A DNA stretch of 64,000 nt from Microbacterium capsulatum (GCF_030865425.1 NZ_JAVFCB010000006.1:1-64000), one strand, 5' to 3'; shown: positions 16,560 through 25,653, counted from the stretch's first letter. Numbers and translations are program-made. The notes: generated by a model from the sequence alone, not told the origin.

Positions 16560-17468
16560 CTATCGTGCGGCGGGCGCGCCGTCGCTCGTCGACTGGAGCA
16601 CCAGGTGCGCGCGCTCGTGCCCGCCCTGCAGGCATTCCCGCGGAGTGCGGCCGTGCAGCAGGCCATCGAGATAGCCGGCGGCGAATGCGTCCCCGGCGCC
16701 GACCGGTTCGACGACCGTGGTCGGGATCGCCGCGACGAACACGCTGCCCTCGGCGGAGAACTCGGTGGCGCCGACGTCCCCGTCCTTCACGATCAGGCGC
16801 CCGGGGCCGGGCAGGATCTCGCGCACGTCGTCCGCCGTCCGGCAGCCCCACAGGGTCTCGGCCTCGTCGCGGCCGACGAAGACGAGATCCGACCGGTTCG
16901 CGATGTCGCGCAGCACCGGGGCCGCACCCTCGGCGGTCCACAGACCCTGCCGGTGGTTGACGTCGAAGCTCAGCAGCGCGGGGCTCGCGGCGACCCGGGC
17001 GATCACGGATTCGATCAGCGCGGCGCAGTCCGCGGAGAGCGCGGGCGTGATGCCGGACACGTGCACGATCCGCGCCTGCTCCAGCGGGACGTGCGCGATC
17101 GTGGCCGGGCTCATCCGCGAGGCCGCCGATCGGGCCCGGTAGTAGAGCACGCCCCGGCCGGGGTCCTTGAAGTAGACGCCCGTGCGGGCCACGCCGTCGA
17201 AGGTCACCCAGCGCGTGTCGACGCCGTGATCGGAGATCTCCCGGTGCACCCGCCGGCCGAGCACGTCGTTGCCGAGCACGCTCACCCAGGACGCGGATCC
17301 GCCCAGTGCGGCGACGTGGATCGCCACGTTCGATTCGGCGCCGCCGATGCTCAGCCGCACGTCCTGCGCGGTGAGCAGGGATTCGGTGTCGAACGGGGCG
17401 ATCATGGCCATGGTCTCGCCGATGGCGATCAGCGCGGGGACAGTGTCAGCATCCATCTCCGCGATCAT
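16560..17468 (-). CDS. PfkB-family carbohydrate kinase (2-keto-3-deoxygluconate kinase-like)
   Basis: 302 residues. The PfkB signatures are present: SIGGAESNVAIHVAALGG (40-57) and VEPVGAGDAFAAGYLDGLL (253-271) with the anion hole GAGD and catalytic Asp260. The opening ALIAIGETMAMI resembles 2-dehydro-3-deoxygluconate kinases. ATG 17468 is used; ATG 17456 is also possible because GGAG touches it. It is transcribed away from a PLP-dependent deaminase, with a palindromic operator between them, and an IclR regulator closes the set. That context suggests phosphorylation of a keto-deoxy acid formed by the deaminase. The substrate is inferred. Confidence 0.88.
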   Translation of the reverse strand: MIAEMDADTVPALIAIGETMAMIAPFDTESLLTAQDVRLSIGGAESNVAIHVAALGGSASWVSVLGNDVLGRRVHREISDHGVDTRWVTFDGVARTGVYFKDPGRGVLYYRARSAASRMSPATIAHVPLEQARIVHVSGITPALSADCAALIESVIARVAASPALLSFDVNHRQGLWTAEGAAPVLRDIANRSDLVFVGRDEAETLWGCRTADDVREILPGPGRLIVKDGDVGATEFSAEGSVFVAAIPTTVVEPVGAGDAFAAGYLDGLLHGRTPRECLQGGHERAHLVLQSTSDGAPAAR

Positions 17469-17487
17469 GGCGCGCTTGAGCGGTATC

Positions 17488-17536
17488 TGCAACAGCCGTT
17501 GCACTATTTGCACAGCATGACCCGAGTCGGTAGCAT
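17488..17536 (+). promoter_or_regulatory. divergent promoter with candidate IclR operator
   Basis: TGCAAC (17488-17493) and GTTGCA (17498-17503) form a palindrome with a 4-base spacer. A further TTGCAC at 17508-17513 can serve as a -35 element, 17 bases ahead of TAGCAT (17531-17536) as -10 for the deaminase gene. The palindrome lies just upstream of the -35 and within the likely promoter of the divergent kinase, well placed for control of both by the local IclR protein. Confidence 0.6.
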
Positions 17537-17591
17537 CGGCAGTCACACGCGATGCGATCCGCATCCGCGTCGACACCCGCTCGGAGGACGC

Positions 17592-18872
17592 ATGGCACCG
17601 CTTCAGCTGGACGAACTGGGCGCCGAGCGCCTGACCGCGCGCGACAAGGGGCTCCCCGACCGCGCCGTCGGACTGACCGTGGACCAGTTCCTCGCGACCG
17701 AGCCGCGGCTGTCCGAGTTCTGGACGCCGATCATCGCCCTCGACGACGAGGCGATGCGCGGCAACCTGGACGTGATGGCCCGATGGACGGCCGCGCGCGG
17801 ACTGTCCCTCATGCCGCACGGCAAGACGACGATGGCCCCGGCGCTCTGGCAGCGCCAGCTCGACGCGGGCTGCACCGGGATCACCCTCGCCACGATGTGG
17901 CAGATCCGCGTCGCCCGCACGTTCGGCGCGGACTCGCTGCTGCTCGCGAACAGCGTCGTCGACGAGCGGTCGCTGCACTACCTCGCCGGCGAGCTCGCCG
18001 ACCCCGGCTTCCGGTTCGTCAGCTGGGCCGACTCGATCCGGACGGTCGAACGCATGGAGCAGGTGCTCCGCGAGGCCGGCACCCCGCGTCCGGTCGACGT
18101 GTGCGTCGAGCTCGGCGCCCCGGGCGGGCGCACCGGCGCCCGCAGCGTCGAGGAGGCGATCGGGATCGGGCGGCGCATCGCCGCATCGGATGTGCTCCGG
18201 CTCGCCGGCGTCGCGGGGTATGAGGGCAGCCTCGGTCACGACCGCTCCCCCGCCGCGATCGACGCCGTGCGCGGATACCTCGGCGATCAGCTGGCCGTGC
18301 ACGCCGCCTTCCGCGACCTGTACGACGAGGGCGACGTCTACGTGACCGCGGGCGGCAGCGCCTACTTCGACTTCGTCGCCGATGTCTGGGCCGACGCGAT
18401 CGCCGCCGATGCCCGCACCCGGTGGACGCTGCGATCCGGCGCCTACATCGTCCACGACGACGGCTTCTACCGGGGCATCTCGCCCCTCGACCGCTCGGCG
18501 GCCGACGAGACCGGCGGCCGGTTGCGCTCGGCGATGCACGGCTTCGCCCGGGTCGTCTCGCACCCCGAGCCCGGCCTCGCACTGATCGACGGCGGCAAGC
18601 GCGACTTCCCGTTCGACGAGGGCCTGCCGGAACCGCAGCAGGTCGCCGTCGACCTCGGCGCGCCGGCACAGCCGCTGCCCGGCGCCGCGGTCGCGGCGAT
18701 GAACGACCAGCACACGTATCTGAGGCCGGGAGAGACCGCCGTCGCGATCGGCGACGTGGTCCGGCTCGGGCTCTCGCACCCGTGCACCGCCTTCGACAAA
18801 TGGCACTTCCTGCCGGTCGTGGAGTCCGCCGGATCCGACCGGGTCGTCGAACTCGTGCGCACCTTCTTCTAG
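17592..18872 (+). CDS. PLP-dependent D-amino acid deaminase / D-glucosaminate dehydratase-like (fold type III)
   Basis: 426 residues. Alanine-racemase-like N-terminal barrel plus D-serine dehydratase-like C-terminal domain. The PLP Lys is Lys78 in LMPHGKTTMAP. His396 and Cys398 in LSHPCTAFDKW match the Zn ligands of eukaryotic-type D-serine dehydratase and D-threonine aldolase. GGAGGA (17583-17588) precedes the ATG. It should release ammonia from a D-configured hydroxy-amino acid. Beside a KDG kinase-like gene, a D-glucosaminate dehydratase giving 2-keto-3-deoxygluconate is attractive, but D-serine or D-threonine cannot be excluded. The IclR gene starts 9 bases downstream. Confidence 0.85.
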   Translation: MAPLQLDELGAERLTARDKGLPDRAVGLTVDQFLATEPRLSEFWTPIIALDDEAMRGNLDVMARWTAARGLSLMPHGKTTMAPALWQRQLDAGCTGITLATMWQIRVARTFGADSLLLANSVVDERSLHYLAGELADPGFRFVSWADSIRTVERMEQVLREAGTPRPVDVCVELGAPGGRTGARSVEEAIGIGRRIAASDVLRLAGVAGYEGSLGHDRSPAAIDAVRGYLGDQLAVHAAFRDLYDEGDVYVTAGGSAYFDFVADVWADAIAADARTRWTLRSGAYIVHDDGFYRGISPLDRSAADETGGRLRSAMHGFARVVSHPEPGLALIDGGKRDFPFDEGLPEPQQVAVDLGAPAQPLPGAAVAAMNDQHTYLRPGETAVAIGDVVRLGLSHPCTAFDKWHFLPVVESAGSDRVVELVRTFF

Positions 18873-18881
18873 GCGGCCGCG

Positions 18882-19613
18882 ATGTCACAGAGCGTGAAGC
18901 GCGCGGCGGCCATCCTCGATGCGATCGCCACCCGCCCCAAGACGGTCGCCCAGCTCGCCGAGGAGTTCGGTCTGCACCGGTCCACGATGTTCCGCGAGCT
19001 GCAGTCCCTCGAGGAGGTCGGCTACGCGCGCCGGCGCCAGGACGGCACGTTCACACTGGGCTTCCACCTGGTCTCGCTCGCGCAGGCGTCGCTCGACAAC
19101 CTCGACCTCCGCGAGGCGGCGTCCGCCCACGTGCGGGCGCTGCACGAGGTCCTCGGCAACACCCTGCACGTCGCCGCGCTCATGGGCGACACGATCGTGT
19201 ACGTCGACAAGGTCGAGGATCCGGCCGGGGTGCGGATGTACTCGCGCATCGGATCCCGGGTCCTGCCGCACTGCACCGCCGTGGGCAAGGCGATCCTCGC
19301 CGACCTCGACGTCCCGCGCCGCGACGCCCTGCTCGCGGACACGGACTGGACCCCGCACACCGAGCGGACGATCACGACCAGGGCCGCCCTGGACGCCGAG
19401 CTCGAGATCGTCGCCGCCCGCGGCTGGGCCGTCGACGACGCCGAGTTCGAGGACTTCGTCAACTGCGTCGCCGTGCCGATCCGGACGCCCGCCGGCGTGG
19501 TCGGCGCGCTGTCGATGACCGCGATCCGGATGGTGCACGACGTCGAGCAGATCACCCGCCGCGTCCCGCTGCTGCAGAAGACGGCCGCGCGCATCGCCCG
19601 CGAACTGGGCTGA
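18882..19613 (+). CDS. IclR family transcriptional regulator
   Basis: 243 residues. The N-terminal winged helix-turn-helix (SVKRAAAILDAIATRPKTV, then LAEEFGLHRSTMFRELQSLE) is followed by the IclR effector domain (about 75-243), with CTAVGKAILADL and the C-terminal DDAEFEDFVNCVAVPI typical of the family. It is 9 bases after the deaminase gene, in one operon. It most likely controls the kinase/deaminase divergon through the TGCAAC palindrome at 17488-17503. The inducer is probably the pathway substrate or its keto-deoxy product; this is inference. Confidence 0.93.
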   Translation: MSQSVKRAAAILDAIATRPKTVAQLAEEFGLHRSTMFRELQSLEEVGYARRRQDGTFTLGFHLVSLAQASLDNLDLREAASAHVRALHEVLGNTLHVAALMGDTIVYVDKVEDPAGVRMYSRIGSRVLPHCTAVGKAILADLDVPRRDALLADTDWTPHTERTITTRAALDAELEIVAARGWAVDDAEFEDFVNCVAVPIRTPAGVVGALSMTAIRMVHDVEQITRRVPLLQKTAARIARELG

Positions 19614-19633
19614 TCCGGTCGCCCGACGACACG

Positions 19634-19674
19634 GAGGCGGGGTGCGGGAGATCGACTCTCCCGCACCCCGCCTC
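19634..19674. terminator. bidirectional terminator hairpin between IclR and uraD genes
   Basis: A perfect 18-bp stem, 19634-19651 with 19657-19674 (core GCGGGGTGCGGGAGA), and a 5-base loop between convergent genes. T-rich tails are weak, as usual in this GC-rich DNA. Confidence 0.85.
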
Positions 19675-19697
19675 GTCGTTCGGCGGTGCGTCGGCGG

Positions 19698-20216
19698 TCA
19701 GGCCGACGCGAGGGCGCCCAGGATCTTCGGCAGGCGCACGTTCATCAGTCCGCGCAGCTCGGACTTGATCTGCTCGTTCTCGGCCGCGTCGTCGAGCGCG
19801 GTCCGGCGGTGCAGCTCGGACAGGATCTCGTCGCCGCTGAGGCCGGTCGCGCAGATCAGGAACACGTGGCCGTGACGGTCCTCGTAGGCCTGGTTCGCAT
19901 CGTCGAAGGCCTTCGCGGTCTCGGCGTCCTGGGCGATCCCGCCCTCCTCGTCCCGGGACCAGCGGGACTCCGCGTCGTTGCCGGTGTAGACGATGCCGAT
20001 CCGGTCCAGGCCGTTGTGGGCGCTGCGCACCTCGTCCTCGGTGAGGTCGGCGACCTGCGCCTGCGCGGTCGCGACGAGGGCGTCGACGCTGTCGTACGGA
20101 CGCGCGGCGGTGACGGCGTCGGCGAACCGGCGGACGGGAAGGTGGCAGGACTCGAAGAGGATCTCCGTGAGCTCCTCGGTCGGGTAGGCGTTGAAGACGT
20201 CAAGTCCGTTGCTCAT
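19698..20216 (-). CDS. uraD: OHCU decarboxylase-like protein (UraD family)
   Basis: 172 residues. UraD decarboxylates OHCU to S-allantoin in uric acid breakdown. The family segment YEDRHGHVFLICATG (111-125) and WSRDE (86-90) are clear, and His67 is in the position of the catalytic His. However, the usual HPRIG following it is replaced by HNGLDRIG, a small insertion in the active-site loop. No urate oxidase, HIU hydrolase or allantoinase is nearby, so activity on OHCU is uncertain. The 172-base gap upstream to the cytochrome gene contains a -10-like TAGAAAT (minus strand) and is its probable promoter. Confidence 0.82.
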   Translation of the reverse strand: MSNGLDVFNAYPTEELTEILFESCHLPVRRFADAVTAARPYDSVDALVATAQAQVADLTEDEVRSAHNGLDRIGIVYTGNDAESRWSRDEEGGIAQDAETAKAFDDANQAYEDRHGHVFLICATGLSGDEILSELHRRTALDDAAENEQIKSELRGLMNVRLPKILGALASA

Positions 20217-20388
20217 GGGCAGGGGTCCTTCCGGTGGGGGATGTGTCGAAGAGCCGCACGCGCGAACGCGCTCGTGATCGGCTGAGGGCGTTCGGACGCG
20301 GGCGCTTCGTCGCGCACCCCCACCCCATTTCTACACCTCGCCCCGCCGACCCGGCTGTGGTGAGACCCACTATGACGATGCGGCCGCC

Positions 20389-21804
20389 CTACCGCTCGCT
20401 GACCCTGCCGAACAGTCCGGCGATCGGGGCGAGCAGCAGCGGGCGCACGGCCGCCACGGCGGCACCGGTGAGCACCAGGGCGCCCAGGAACAGCCACAGC
20501 CCGCCCAGGCCGGCCTGATCGGATCCGGCGAACATGTGCCCGAGGTTCTTCAGCGCGCCGGTGGTGAGCACGAGGAACACGTGCACGATCACGAAGACGA
20601 CGAAGAACAGCATCACCGGGTAGTGGATCCGGCGCGCGAGCGGCGCGGGGTACAGCCTGTTCAGCCGCCCCGCGTTCTGCGGCCACCACCGGCTCATGCG
20701 CACCCCGGTGATCGCGGCGAGCGGCGCGGCGACGAACACCACGGCGAAGTACATGAGCTGCTGCAGGCTGTTGTAGTTCACCCAGCCGTTCTCGGTGGGC
20801 CAGTCCAGCGTCGCGTACTGCAGCGCCGCCGACATCGCGTTCGGCACGACGTCCCAGCTCGTCGGAACCAGTCGCGCCCAGTGCCCCGAGACGGCCAGCA
20901 GCACGACGAAGACGACCCCGTTCAGCATCCAGAGCAGGTCGACGGCGGTGTGCAGCCACAGGTGGATGCTGATCTTGTTGCCGCCGGAGCGCGGGGCGAA
21001 GTAGGCCGGCGGCTTCTGCTGGTGGCGCACCAGCAGACCGGTGCGCACGATCAGCGCCATGAAGAAGAGGTTGAGGAAGTGCGTCCAGCCGACCCACGGC
21101 GCGAAGCCGGGGTCCGGCTGCGGGGCCGGCTGGTAGGCGCCGGGGAAGCGCTCCAGGAACGCGGGCACCCCGGGCAGCGTGGTCACGCCGCGGGCGGCGA
21201 GCACGAGCACGCCGAGTCCGAGAACGGCGCCGAGGCCGCCGAGCACGATGCGCTTCGCCCGCTGCCCTCGCGTCGTGCCGCGGACGACCGGCGCGGGGGC
21301 GGGGGTCGTCTCGGAACGGTCCGCGGTCGCCGGGGCGGCCGCGGTCGCCCCGGCGACCGCGCGGTGCTCTCGCGCCGTCAGGGGCGCAGGGCGGGGGTCG
21401 GCGAGGGCCGGCACGGCGATCGGATCCGCTTCCGCGGACGCGAGGACCGGATCCGCCGTCGCCGGCGCCGTCGCCGGCGTCGTCCCCGGCGTCTTCGCCG
21501 TCATCGGGGCGGATCCTGCGAGCGGCCAGGGCGCTCCCCCGGCCTCGCGCGGCAGGCCGCGTCGAAGCGGTGTCTCACCCGCCCCGACCGCGGAGGAGAC
21601 CGGCGTCGCGGCGGGAACAGCAGGTGATGGCGAGCACACCGCCTCAACGGCGGCGACGGCGGCGACCGTGGGAGCGGAGACCGCTGCCGTGACCGTGGCC
21701 GTCCCCGCGCCCGGCCAGGCCGGGCCCACGGGCGGCCAGGGCGCGCCCCCGGCGACGCGCGGCAGACCCTGCCGGATGCCGCGCTCGATCGTCGTCGCGC
21801 TCAC
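20389..21804 (-). CDS. b-type cytochrome membrane protein with disordered N-terminal tail, coupled to etfBA
   Basis: 471 residues. Residues 1-180 are an Ala/Pro/Thr-rich, probably unstructured tail with two copies of R-x-GLPRxAGGAPWP (11-24 and 81-94). Residues 184-465 contain about six membrane helices. Candidate haem ligands are His242, His281, His285, His394, His408 and His423, arranged as in cytochrome b561/formate-dehydrogenase-gamma-like proteins. GTG start 21804 overlaps the etfA stop (21801-21803), so translation is coupled to the electron-transfer flavoprotein. It is the last gene of the beta-oxidation operon and may carry ETF electrons to the quinone pool. The family is fairly sure; the partner is inferred. 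Confidence 0.78.
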   Translation of the reverse strand: MSATTIERGIRQGLPRVAGGAPWPPVGPAWPGAGTATVTAAVSAPTVAAVAAVEAVCSPSPAVPAATPVSSAVGAGETPLRRGLPREAGGAPWPLAGSAPMTAKTPGTTPATAPATADPVLASAEADPIAVPALADPRPAPLTAREHRAVAGATAAAPATADRSETTPAPAPVVRGTTRGQRAKRIVLGGLGAVLGLGVLVLAARGVTTLPGVPAFLERFPGAYQPAPQPDPGFAPWVGWTHFLNLFFMALIVRTGLLVRHQQKPPAYFAPRSGGNKISIHLWLHTAVDLLWMLNGVVFVVLLAVSGHWARLVPTSWDVVPNAMSAALQYATLDWPTENGWVNYNSLQQLMYFAVVFVAAPLAAITGVRMSRWWPQNAGRLNRLYPAPLARRIHYPVMLFFVVFVIVHVFLVLTTGALKNLGHMFAGSDQAGLGGLWLFLGALVLTGAAVAAVRPLLLAPIAGLFGRVSER

Positions 21805-22751
21805 GCCCGCAGCCCCTCGAGGGCCGACACCAGCTGCGGCACGACCTCGTGCACGTCGCCGACGATCCCGAAGTCGGCGATCTCGAAGATCGGCGCGTCC
21901 GCGTCCTTGTTCACGGCCACGATGAACTTCGACGTCTGCATGCCGGCCTTGTGCTGGATCGCCCCGGAGATGCCGAGCGCGACGTAGAGCTGCGGCGCGA
22001 CCGAGACCCCGGTCTGGCCGACCTGGTGGCTCTGCGGCACCCAGCCCGCGTCGACCGCCGCGCGGGATGCCCCGACGGCCGCCCCGAACGCGTCGGCAAG
22101 ATGCTCGGTGAGCACGAAGTCGTCCTTGGACCCGAGCCCGCGACCGCCGGCGACGACGATCTTCGCGCCGCGCAGTTCGGGCCGGGAACCGGCCGCGACC
22201 ACCGGCTCGACCGAGAGCACCGCGACCGGGCGGACCTCGCTCGCGGGCACCTCGAGCAGTGCCTCGACGAGCGGCTGGGCGGTGGCGCGCGCGTCCACGG
22301 CGCCCTGGCGCACCGTGATCACCGGGGCGCCCCAGGTCACCGCGGACCTGACCGTGTACGCCCCGCCGTAGGCCGCGTTGACCGCGGTCACGCCCTCGTC
22401 GTCGCGCGCGACGCCGACCGCGTCGGAGATCAGCCCGGAGCGGGTGCGCGCGGCGAAGCGGGCGGCGGCCTCGCGCCCGGCGTTCGAGTGCGACACCAGC
22501 ACCGCCTCGGGGTGCACCTGCGCGGCGGCCGCGGCGAGCGCGTCGACGGGCGCGGTCCCGGAAGCCGCGCGCAGCACACGGACCGCGCCGAGACCGGCCG
22601 CCTGGGCCGCCGCGCTCTCGTCGCCGAGGACGACCGCGACCGGCGTGCCGACGAGCGCGGCCGCGCCCAGCAGCGCCCCCGACGACCTCGCGGGCGCTCC
22701 GCTCGGCGAGGCGTCCAGCAGCACCAGAATCGAGTCCGTTGCGAATTCCAT
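21801..22751 (-). CDS. etfA: electron transfer flavoprotein, alpha subunit
   Basis: 316 residues. Accepts electrons from acyl-CoA dehydrogenases as an EtfA/EtfB dimer with FAD. The C-terminal FAD domain is typical: [64 protein letters not shown] and [21 protein letters not shown] in shortened form. The N-terminal domain is alanine-rich and shorter than in mitochondrial ETF. It begins 53 bases after etfB, and its stop overlaps the cytochrome gene. The donor is expected to be the acyl-CoA dehydrogenase encoded at 26423-27571 in the same operon. Confidence 0.95.
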   Translation of the reverse strand: MEFATDSILVLLDASPSGAPARSSGALLGAAALVGTPVAVVLGDESAAAQAAGLGAVRVLRAASGTAPVDALAAAAAQVHPEAVLVSHSNAGREAAARFAARTRSGLISDAVGVARDDEGVTAVNAAYGGAYTVRSAVTWGAPVITVRQGAVDARATAQPLVEALLEVPASEVRPVAVLSVEPVVAAGSRPELRGAKIVVAGGRGLGSKDDFVLTEHLADAFGAAVGASRAAVDAGWVPQSHQVGQTGVSVAPQLYVALGISGAIQHKAGMQTSKFIVAVNKDADAPIFEIADFGIVGDVHEVVPQLVSALEGLRA

Positions 22752-22804
22752 GATGTGATCCCCTGCGGTCCGTGAAATGTGTGTCTGCCTGCCGGAACGC
22801 GGGC

Positions 22805-23581
22805 TCAGACGAGCCGGTTCTCGATCAGGAACGAGGTCAATTGCGCGACGGCGCTGCCGTCGTCGACGACCTTGACCCCGGCCTGCCGCGGCGGGCGCGC
22901 GGAGATCCCGATCATGATGGCGCGCGAGGCCGTCATGTCCTCGGCGTCGATGCCCAGGTCGCCGAGGGTCTTCACCGCGATCGGCTTCTTCTTGGCCGCC
23001 ATGATGCCCTTGAAGTTCGCGAACCGCGCGTCCGGGAGCTGCTCGGTGATCGAGATCACCGCCGGCAGCTCCGCCCGCACCTGCATTACGGCCTCGTCGC
23101 CCGCACGGGTGCCGGAGACGGCGCCGGTCTCGATCGCGACGGTGCCGAGGTCGGTCAGCACGGGCACCGCGAGCAGCTCGGCGACCATGGCGGGGAGCAT
23201 CCCCGCGGTTCCGTCCGTGGACTGGTTGCCGGCGATCACCAGGTCCCATCCGTCGGCGCGCAGCGCGGCCGCGATCACCTCGGCGGTCAGGCCCAGGTCG
23301 GCGCCGACGAGTGCGGGGTCGGCGACGTGGGTCGCCGTGCCCGCGCCCATCGCGAGGCCCTTGCGGATGCTGGTCGTCGCCGAGTCGGGGCCGACCGTGA
23401 GGATCGACACCTCGACACCGTCGACGGCGTCGGCGTGCGCGAGCGCGACCTCGAGTGCGCGCTCGCCGATCTCGTCGATCACCGCCTCCGATGCGCCGCG
23501 GTCGGCGAGCCCGGTCTCCAGGCTGAGCGTGCGCTCGCCGTAGGTGTCCGGCACTTCCTTCACGAGGACCACGATCTTCAT
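22805..23581 (-). CDS. etfB: electron transfer flavoprotein, beta subunit
   Basis: 258 residues. Opens with the beta-subunit hallmark [20 protein letters not shown], and carries AIDEIGER-like ([18 protein letters not shown]), [26 protein letters not shown] and [24 protein letters not shown], the recognition-loop region that docks to dehydrogenases. It lies 28 bases after the enoyl-CoA hydratase gene on the same strand and 53 bases ahead of etfA. Group I ETF; the bifurcating type is unlikely given the acyl-CoA dehydrogenase context. Confidence 0.95.
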   Translation of the reverse strand: MKIVVLVKEVPDTYGERTLSLETGLADRGASEAVIDEIGERALEVALAHADAVDGVEVSILTVGPDSATTSIRKGLAMGAGTATHVADPALVGADLGLTAEVIAAALRADGWDLVIAGNQSTDGTAGMLPAMVAELLAVPVLTDLGTVAIETGAVSGTRAGDEAVMQVRAELPAVISITEQLPDARFANFKGIMAAKKKPIAVKTLGDLGIDAEDMTASRAIMIGISARPPRQAGVKVVDDGSAVAQLTSFLIENRLV

Positions 23582-23609
23582 CGGCTCGCCTTTCTGCACA
23601 TGCTCGTCA

Positions 23610-24443
23610 TCAGGATCCGGTCCACACCGGATCGCGCTTCTCCACGAAGGCCCTCGCGCCCTCGGCCGCATCGCGGGATCCGCGGATCGCCGACGTGACG
23701 GCGCGCTGCCTCTCGAAGCGCTCCTCGAGACGCCAGTCCGCCGCGTGCAGCAGAACCTCCTTCGAGGCCTGCACGGCCAGCGGCGCGTTGTTCGCGATCT
23801 CGGCGGCGAGCGCGAGCGCACCGTCCAGGGCAGCGCCGGCGGCCGTGACCCGGTTCACCAGGTGCAGCGCACCGGCCTCCGCGGCCGAGATCCTGCGGCC
23901 GGTGAGCACGAGCTCCATCGCCACGTGGTAGGGGATCCGTTCGCGCAGTCGCAGCAGTCCGCCGCCGTTCGCGGTGATGCCGCGGGTCACCTCGGGCAGG
24001 CCGAACAGGGCGTCCTCGCCGGCGACGATGAGGTCGCAGGCCAGCGCGATCTCGAATCCGCCGCCGAGGGCGAACCCGTCGACGGCCGCGATCACCGGCT
24101 TGCGTGCGGTGCGCTCGGCCACGCCGCCGAACCCGCGGCCGGGGACGATCGGGACCTCCCCCGCCGCGAACGCTCTGAGGTCCATGCCGGCGCAGAAGCT
24201 GCCGCCGGCGCCGCGGACGACGCACACCCGCAGCTGCGGGTCCGCATCGAACTCCTCCAGGGCCCCGGCGAGCGCGGTCGCGAGCGCCAGGTTGACGGCG
24301 TTCTTCGCGTGCGGACGGTTCAGCGTCAGCACGAGGATCCGATCGCGGACCTCGCGGCGCAGCGGCTCCTCCGCGGCGGCGGCTCCGGGCGCGGCGTCGC
24401 GCACGGCGGCGGGCGCGGCCGCAGCGACGTTCTGCTCTGTCAC
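23610..24443 (-). CDS. enoyl-CoA hydratase/isomerase (crotonase family)
   Basis: 277 residues, with an Ala-rich N-terminal extension of about 25 residues. Oxyanion-hole segments GSFCAGMDLR (81-90) and DGFALGGGFEIAL (122-134) are present. Glu131 (GGGFE) and Glu151 (GLPEVTRG) correspond to the two catalytic glutamates of the hydratase. It should hydrate the 2-enoyl-CoA made by the operon's acyl-CoA dehydrogenase. It is ten bases after the thiolase gene. The chain length or ring specificity is unknown. Confidence 0.92.
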   Translation of the reverse strand: MTEQNVAAAAPAAVRDAAPGAAAAEEPLRREVRDRILVLTLNRPHAKNAVNLALATALAGALEEFDADPQLRVCVVRGAGGSFCAGMDLRAFAAGEVPIVPGRGFGGVAERTARKPVIAAVDGFALGGGFEIALACDLIVAGEDALFGLPEVTRGITANGGGLLRLRERIPYHVAMELVLTGRRISAAEAGALHLVNRVTAAGAALDGALALAAEIANNAPLAVQASKEVLLHAADWRLEERFERQRAVTSAIRGSRDAAEGARAFVEKRDPVWTGS

Positions 24444-24453
24444 GGCTGTGGCC

Positions 24454-25608
24454 TCAGATCTGCAGGTTCTCGTAGATCGTGGCGTTCGCCATGCCGCCGC
24501 CCTCGCACATGGTTTGCAGGCCGTAGCGGTGCCCCTCGCGCACCATGCGATGCACCAGCGTCGCGGTCAGGCGCGCGCCGGATCCGCCGAGCGGGTGGCC
24601 CAGGGCGATCGCGCCGCCGTCCGGGTTGACCTTCTCGCGCGACACCCCGGTGTCGGCGAACCAGGCGCCGACGACGCTCGCGAACGCCTCGTTCACCTCG
24701 AACGTGCCGATGTCGTCGATGCCGAGCCCGGCGCGCGACAGCACCTTGTGCGTGGCGGGGCCAGGGGCGTCCAGCATCGCGATCGGATCCGAGCCGACCA
24801 CGGCGGTCGCGTGCACGCGCACGAGCGGGGTGATACCGAGCTCGCGCGCCTTCTCGCTGGTGGTGATGATCACCGCACTGGAGCCGTCGGAGATCTGCGA
24901 GGAGTTCCCCGCGGTCATCCGCCCGTCCTCGCCGAAGACCGGGGCCAGGGCCGCCAGCGCCTCGATCGTCGAGGAGCGGCGGATGCCCTCGTCGGCGGAG
25001 AAGACGCCGTCCTCGGTCATGATCGGCACGATCTCCTCGGCGAAGTGCCCGGCGTCCTGCGCGGCGGCGGCGCGCTGGTGCGACTGGAGCGCGAGCTCGT
25101 CCAGCCACTCGCGGCTGAGACCGTGGCGCTTCGCGAGGATCTCCGCACCGCGGCCCTGGTTGAGCTCGGACGCCCCGACGTTCGCCAGCAGCTGCTCGCT
25201 GAACGGGTCGCCCGGACCGTTGCGACGGGCCGTGCCCAGGGGGATCCGGGTCATGTTCTCCACGCCGCCGGCGACGACGATGTCGTTCTGCCCGGAGATC
25301 ACCGCGGCCGCAGCGAAGTGGATGGCCTGCTGGCTCGATCCGCACTGACGCTCGACGGTGGTGCCGGGCACGGTGACCGGCCAGCCGGCGGACAGCACGG
25401 CGTTGCGGCCGATGTTGCTGGCCTGCTCTCCGGCCTGGCCGACGCAGCCCCAGATCACGTCGTCGACGACGGACGGGTCGATGCCGGCCCTGGCGACCAG
25501 GGCGTTGAGCACGGCGGCGGACAGGTCGACCGGGTGCAGACCGGCGAGGGCGCCCTTGCGGCGGCCGACGGGGCTGCGTACCGCGGTGGCGATGACTGCA
25601 TCACGCAT
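24454..25608 (-). CDS. acetyl-CoA acyltransferase (thiolase)
   Basis: 384 residues. The nucleophile is Cys89 in VERQCGSSQQAIH, the His base is in GHPLGGSGARL, and the second Cys is in QTMCEGGGMANA, so all three thiolase catalytic motifs are intact. Degradative (type I-like) thiolase, cleaving a 3-ketoacyl-CoA with CoA to acetyl-CoA. It sits 45 bases after the SDR gene in the beta-oxidation operon and 10 bases before the hydratase gene. It completes the cycle encoded here. Confidence 0.94.
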   Translation of the reverse strand: MRDAVIATAVRSPVGRRKGALAGLHPVDLSAAVLNALVARAGIDPSVVDDVIWGCVGQAGEQASNIGRNAVLSAGWPVTVPGTTVERQCGSSQQAIHFAAAAVISGQNDIVVAGGVENMTRIPLGTARRNGPGDPFSEQLLANVGASELNQGRGAEILAKRHGLSREWLDELALQSHQRAAAAQDAGHFAEEIVPIMTEDGVFSADEGIRRSSTIEALAALAPVFGEDGRMTAGNSSQISDGSSAVIITTSEKARELGITPLVRVHATAVVGSDPIAMLDAPGPATHKVLSRAGLGIDDIGTFEVNEAFASVVGAWFADTGVSREKVNPDGGAIALGHPLGGSGARLTATLVHRMVREGHRYGLQTMCEGGGMANATIYENLQI

Positions 25609-25653
25609 GATGACTCTCTTCTTCTCTGACGGTTCTTCTCGGGCGGCGGTCGC

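Noticed and set aside
17508..17513. Third TTGCAC as part of a second full palindrome
   Set aside because: Its partner half-site is missing. It is better explained as the -35 element.
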